Shown: piece after piece, positions 62,636 through 64,000 of the stretch
How the letters are laid out: the number at the start of each line of letters is the position of its first letter
How positions within the stretch are numbered: the first letter of the stretch is position 1
Assembly: GCF_001898175.1 (NCBI RefSeq)
Contig: NZ_MKTH01000024.1
Span: forward strand, 41,493 to 105,492
DNA from: Cellulomonas sp. 73-92
Lineage (GTDB): Bacteria > Actinomycetota > Actinomycetes > Actinomycetales > Cellulomonadaceae
Length of the DNA stretch: 64,000 nt
Direction of reading: 5' to 3'
Translations under genes and position numbers: made by a program
Notes under the pieces: generated by a model
Database searches by the model: none
What the model saw: only the letters and a program-made list of their open reading frames with translations
What the model was told of the DNA's origin: nothing

Positions 62636-63813
62636 CGCCGCGCGACGTCGCCGCACTCTCAGACATCCTTGAGCCGCTCTCGGGCGGCTCTTCGGCGTGC
62701 CCGCGTCGCCTGCCGTGGCGGGAGCGGAAGGCCGGCCAGGCGTTCCGGCAGCGCCTCGGCCGGGCAGGTGAGCGCAAGCCGTGGCGGGTGATCGACGCCC
62801 TGCCGCCGGGCACGGTGCGCTCGAGCTCGCAGAAGGCGTGGCTCGACGCGGTCGCCGCCGCCCCCGCCCTGGCGGCCCTACGCGCGGATGCCCTCGCGAA
62901 CGTGCGCCAGGTGGCCCAGCAGCTCGCGTGGCGGGCCGACTGGACGACGATGACCACCCGGCCCACCTGGCCCGTCCTGACGTCACAGACGGGCCTGTCG
63001 CGGGCCACGATCGGCCGGGTGCTGCTGCGGCTACGCCGCGCCGGCCTGCTCGGCGTGGTGGCCTCGGGCCGGTCGGCCGGGTGCCAGACCGTCGAGTCGC
63101 TACACGGCCAGGGCGACGCCGCGGTCTACGTGCTGGCGGTCCCCTCCCCGCTGCAGGCCGTCGCGCCTGTGGACGAAAGTGAGACCCCATCGGCACCCCT
63201 GCCGGTTGTAGACGAACCCATGCGTGCGCGCGAGACCGCGAACGACTCTTCGGAGCCGCTGCGCGGCCCTCACCCATGGCCGGCTGACGCCGGCGCGGTC
63301 CAGCTCGAGCTGGCCGACCGGACGGTTGTCCGGCTGCCGGGGCGGTCCACGCGAGCACTGCGCCTCGAGAGGCGCAAGGCGCAAGCCGGGCAGGTCGCCT
63401 CCCGCGTGCCGATCCTGGCCACGCTGAGCACGAGCTACGTGGCGGCGATCCTGCGGGACTTCGCGTTGGCCGGATGGACGACCAGCGACCTGGTCGAAGC
63501 GATCGACTGGCGGCCGGACGGCACCCGCTGGCCGCACACCGCCGCGACCGGCATCGACCCCGACCCGCGCCGCGGCGCGGCCGCGCACTGGCTCGAGCAC
63601 CGGCTCGCCGCGTGGCGCGACGAGGCCGGCGACCCGATGACCGCGCCGGCGGCTCGTCGGCTGGCCGCGGCCCGGGCCCGGATCGCCGCGCAGCTGCAGG
63701 CGCGGGCCGACGACGACGCCGCGGCCGAGCGCCGGCCGCCGGTGCAGGACAGCGCGGGATTCGCCGCGTTCAAGGCCGCCCGGGCGGCCCTCACGAGAAG
63801 GGCACCACGATGA
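62632..63813 (+). CDS. Winged-helix replication-initiator-like protein
   Basis: 393 aa from a GTG. The N-terminal ~150 residues contain a winged helix (TSQTGLSRATIGRVLLRLRRAGLLGVV, in parts) like phage/plasmid replication proteins. The remainder is helical, basic and Ala-rich with a conserved-looking block DLVEAIDWRPDGTRW. Probably starts phage DNA replication; the exact family is not recognised. Confidence 0.65.
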   Translation: MTPRDVAALSDILEPLSGGSSACPRRLPWRERKAGQAFRQRLGRAGERKPWRVIDALPPGTVRSSSQKAWLDAVAAAPALAALRADALANVRQVAQQLAWRADWTTMTTRPTWPVLTSQTGLSRATIGRVLLRLRRAGLLGVVASGRSAGCQTVESLHGQGDAAVYVLAVPSPLQAVAPVDESETPSAPLPVVDEPMRARETANDSSEPLRGPHPWPADAGAVQLELADRTVVRLPGRSTRALRLERRKAQAGQVASRVPILATLSTSYVAAILRDFALAGWTTSDLVEAIDWRPDGTRWPHTAATGIDPDPRRGAAAHWLEHRLAAWRDEAGDPMTAPAARRLAAARARIAAQLQARADDDAAAERRPPVQDSAGFAAFKAARAALTRRAPR

Positions 63814-64000
63814 ACAGTTCGACGATGTCGGTGCGAGACGCCACGGGGCGCCGGCTGTCCGTCCTGCAGGTGTTGGACGACCGCGGAGAGCTTGCCGCGT
63901 TCGAGCTCGAGGTGAACGGGAGCATCACGCTCGACCTGCACGACGCGGCGAGCCTGGCCGGGTTCCTCTCCCCGGCAGGGATCACGCTGGCTCGGCGGCC
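63810..64000 (+). CDS. Phage hypothetical protein, 5' part
   Basis: At least 63 codons, open at the window edge. MNSSTMSVRDATGRRLSVLQVL then beta strands (ELAAFELEVNGSITLDLHD). ATGA overlap with the previous gene. No family recognised. Confidence 0.5.
   Translation, partial: MNSSTMSVRDATGRRLSVLQVLDDRGELAAFELEVNGSITLDLHDAASLAGFLSPAGITLARR

Larger units (their letters stand above)
60275..64000. mobile_element. Prophage 2 (or related integrative element), left end only
   Basis: Begins in tRNA-Asn and continues to the window edge. A repressor is divergent from a Cro-like gene, then a run of tiny overlapping genes, an HNH gene and a replication-initiator-like gene. The left-end plan copies prophage 1. 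Integrase and attR are outside the window. Confidence 0.8.

Overview
The window is high-GC actinobacterial chromosome, most like a Micrococcales organism of the Cellulomonas type. This is judged from GTG starts, ATGA/GTGA/TGATG gene overlaps, a fasR-fabD-fabH-acpP-fabF cluster, a homodimeric E1p (aceE) beside a DUF3052 gene, BldC, DUF3145 and polyphosphate glucokinase. No database search was possible, so the genus is an inference.

Left host arm (1-13.6 kb): the 3' part of panB, mgsA, a short SPOR-like gene, a map-ppgK pair, a PilZ gene, a TetR regulator divergent from an NmrA-type oxidoreductase, rnpB (RNase P RNA), a MacB/FtsX-type ABC exporter, and an overlapping reverse-strand operon (Nif3-like, zinc-ribbon coiled coil, histidine phosphatase). 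A zinc dehydrogenase and tRNA-Val(TAC) follow.

Prophage 1 (13,627-44,064) is a complete, about 30.4-kb siphovirus-type prophage in the 3' half of tRNA-Val, bounded by a perfect 40-bp repeat. It holds a repressor and excisionase-like switch, many small early genes, a ParB-like protein, HNH proteins, an HK97-type head module (terminase, portal, protease, capsid), a tail module with a probable -1 frameshift and a short tape measure, lysis genes, and a reverse-strand lysogeny operon (two small genes, tyrosine integrase, lipoprotein). The main finding is here. The repressor gene runs into attL. In the lysogen it ends inside tRNA-Val (105 aa). Rejoining the prophage ends in silico gives a 129-aa repressor ending in GAAA, whose stop overlaps the start of the integrase operon. 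This matches the integration-dependent immunity switch known from mycobacteriophages such as BPs and Brujita.

Middle host arm (44.1-60.3 kb): an ABM-domain protein, azoreductase, AhpE-like peroxiredoxin, DUF3052, aceE, a TPR-like gene, fasR and the type II fatty-acid synthesis operon, then a reductase-VOC operon with two palindromic operators, DUF3145, def and bldC. An IS481-type element is inserted at the 3' edge of a CAU tRNA gene with a 16-bp target duplication. A hypothetical gene and tRNA-Asn(GTT) follow.

Prophage 2 (from about 60.28 kb to the window edge) begins at tRNA-Asn. Its repressor also terminates inside the tRNA, with its stop codon in the anticodon loop. It continues with a Cro-like gene, a chain of very small overlapping genes, a NUMOD4/HNH gene and a replication-initiator-like gene. 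Its right end lies outside the window.
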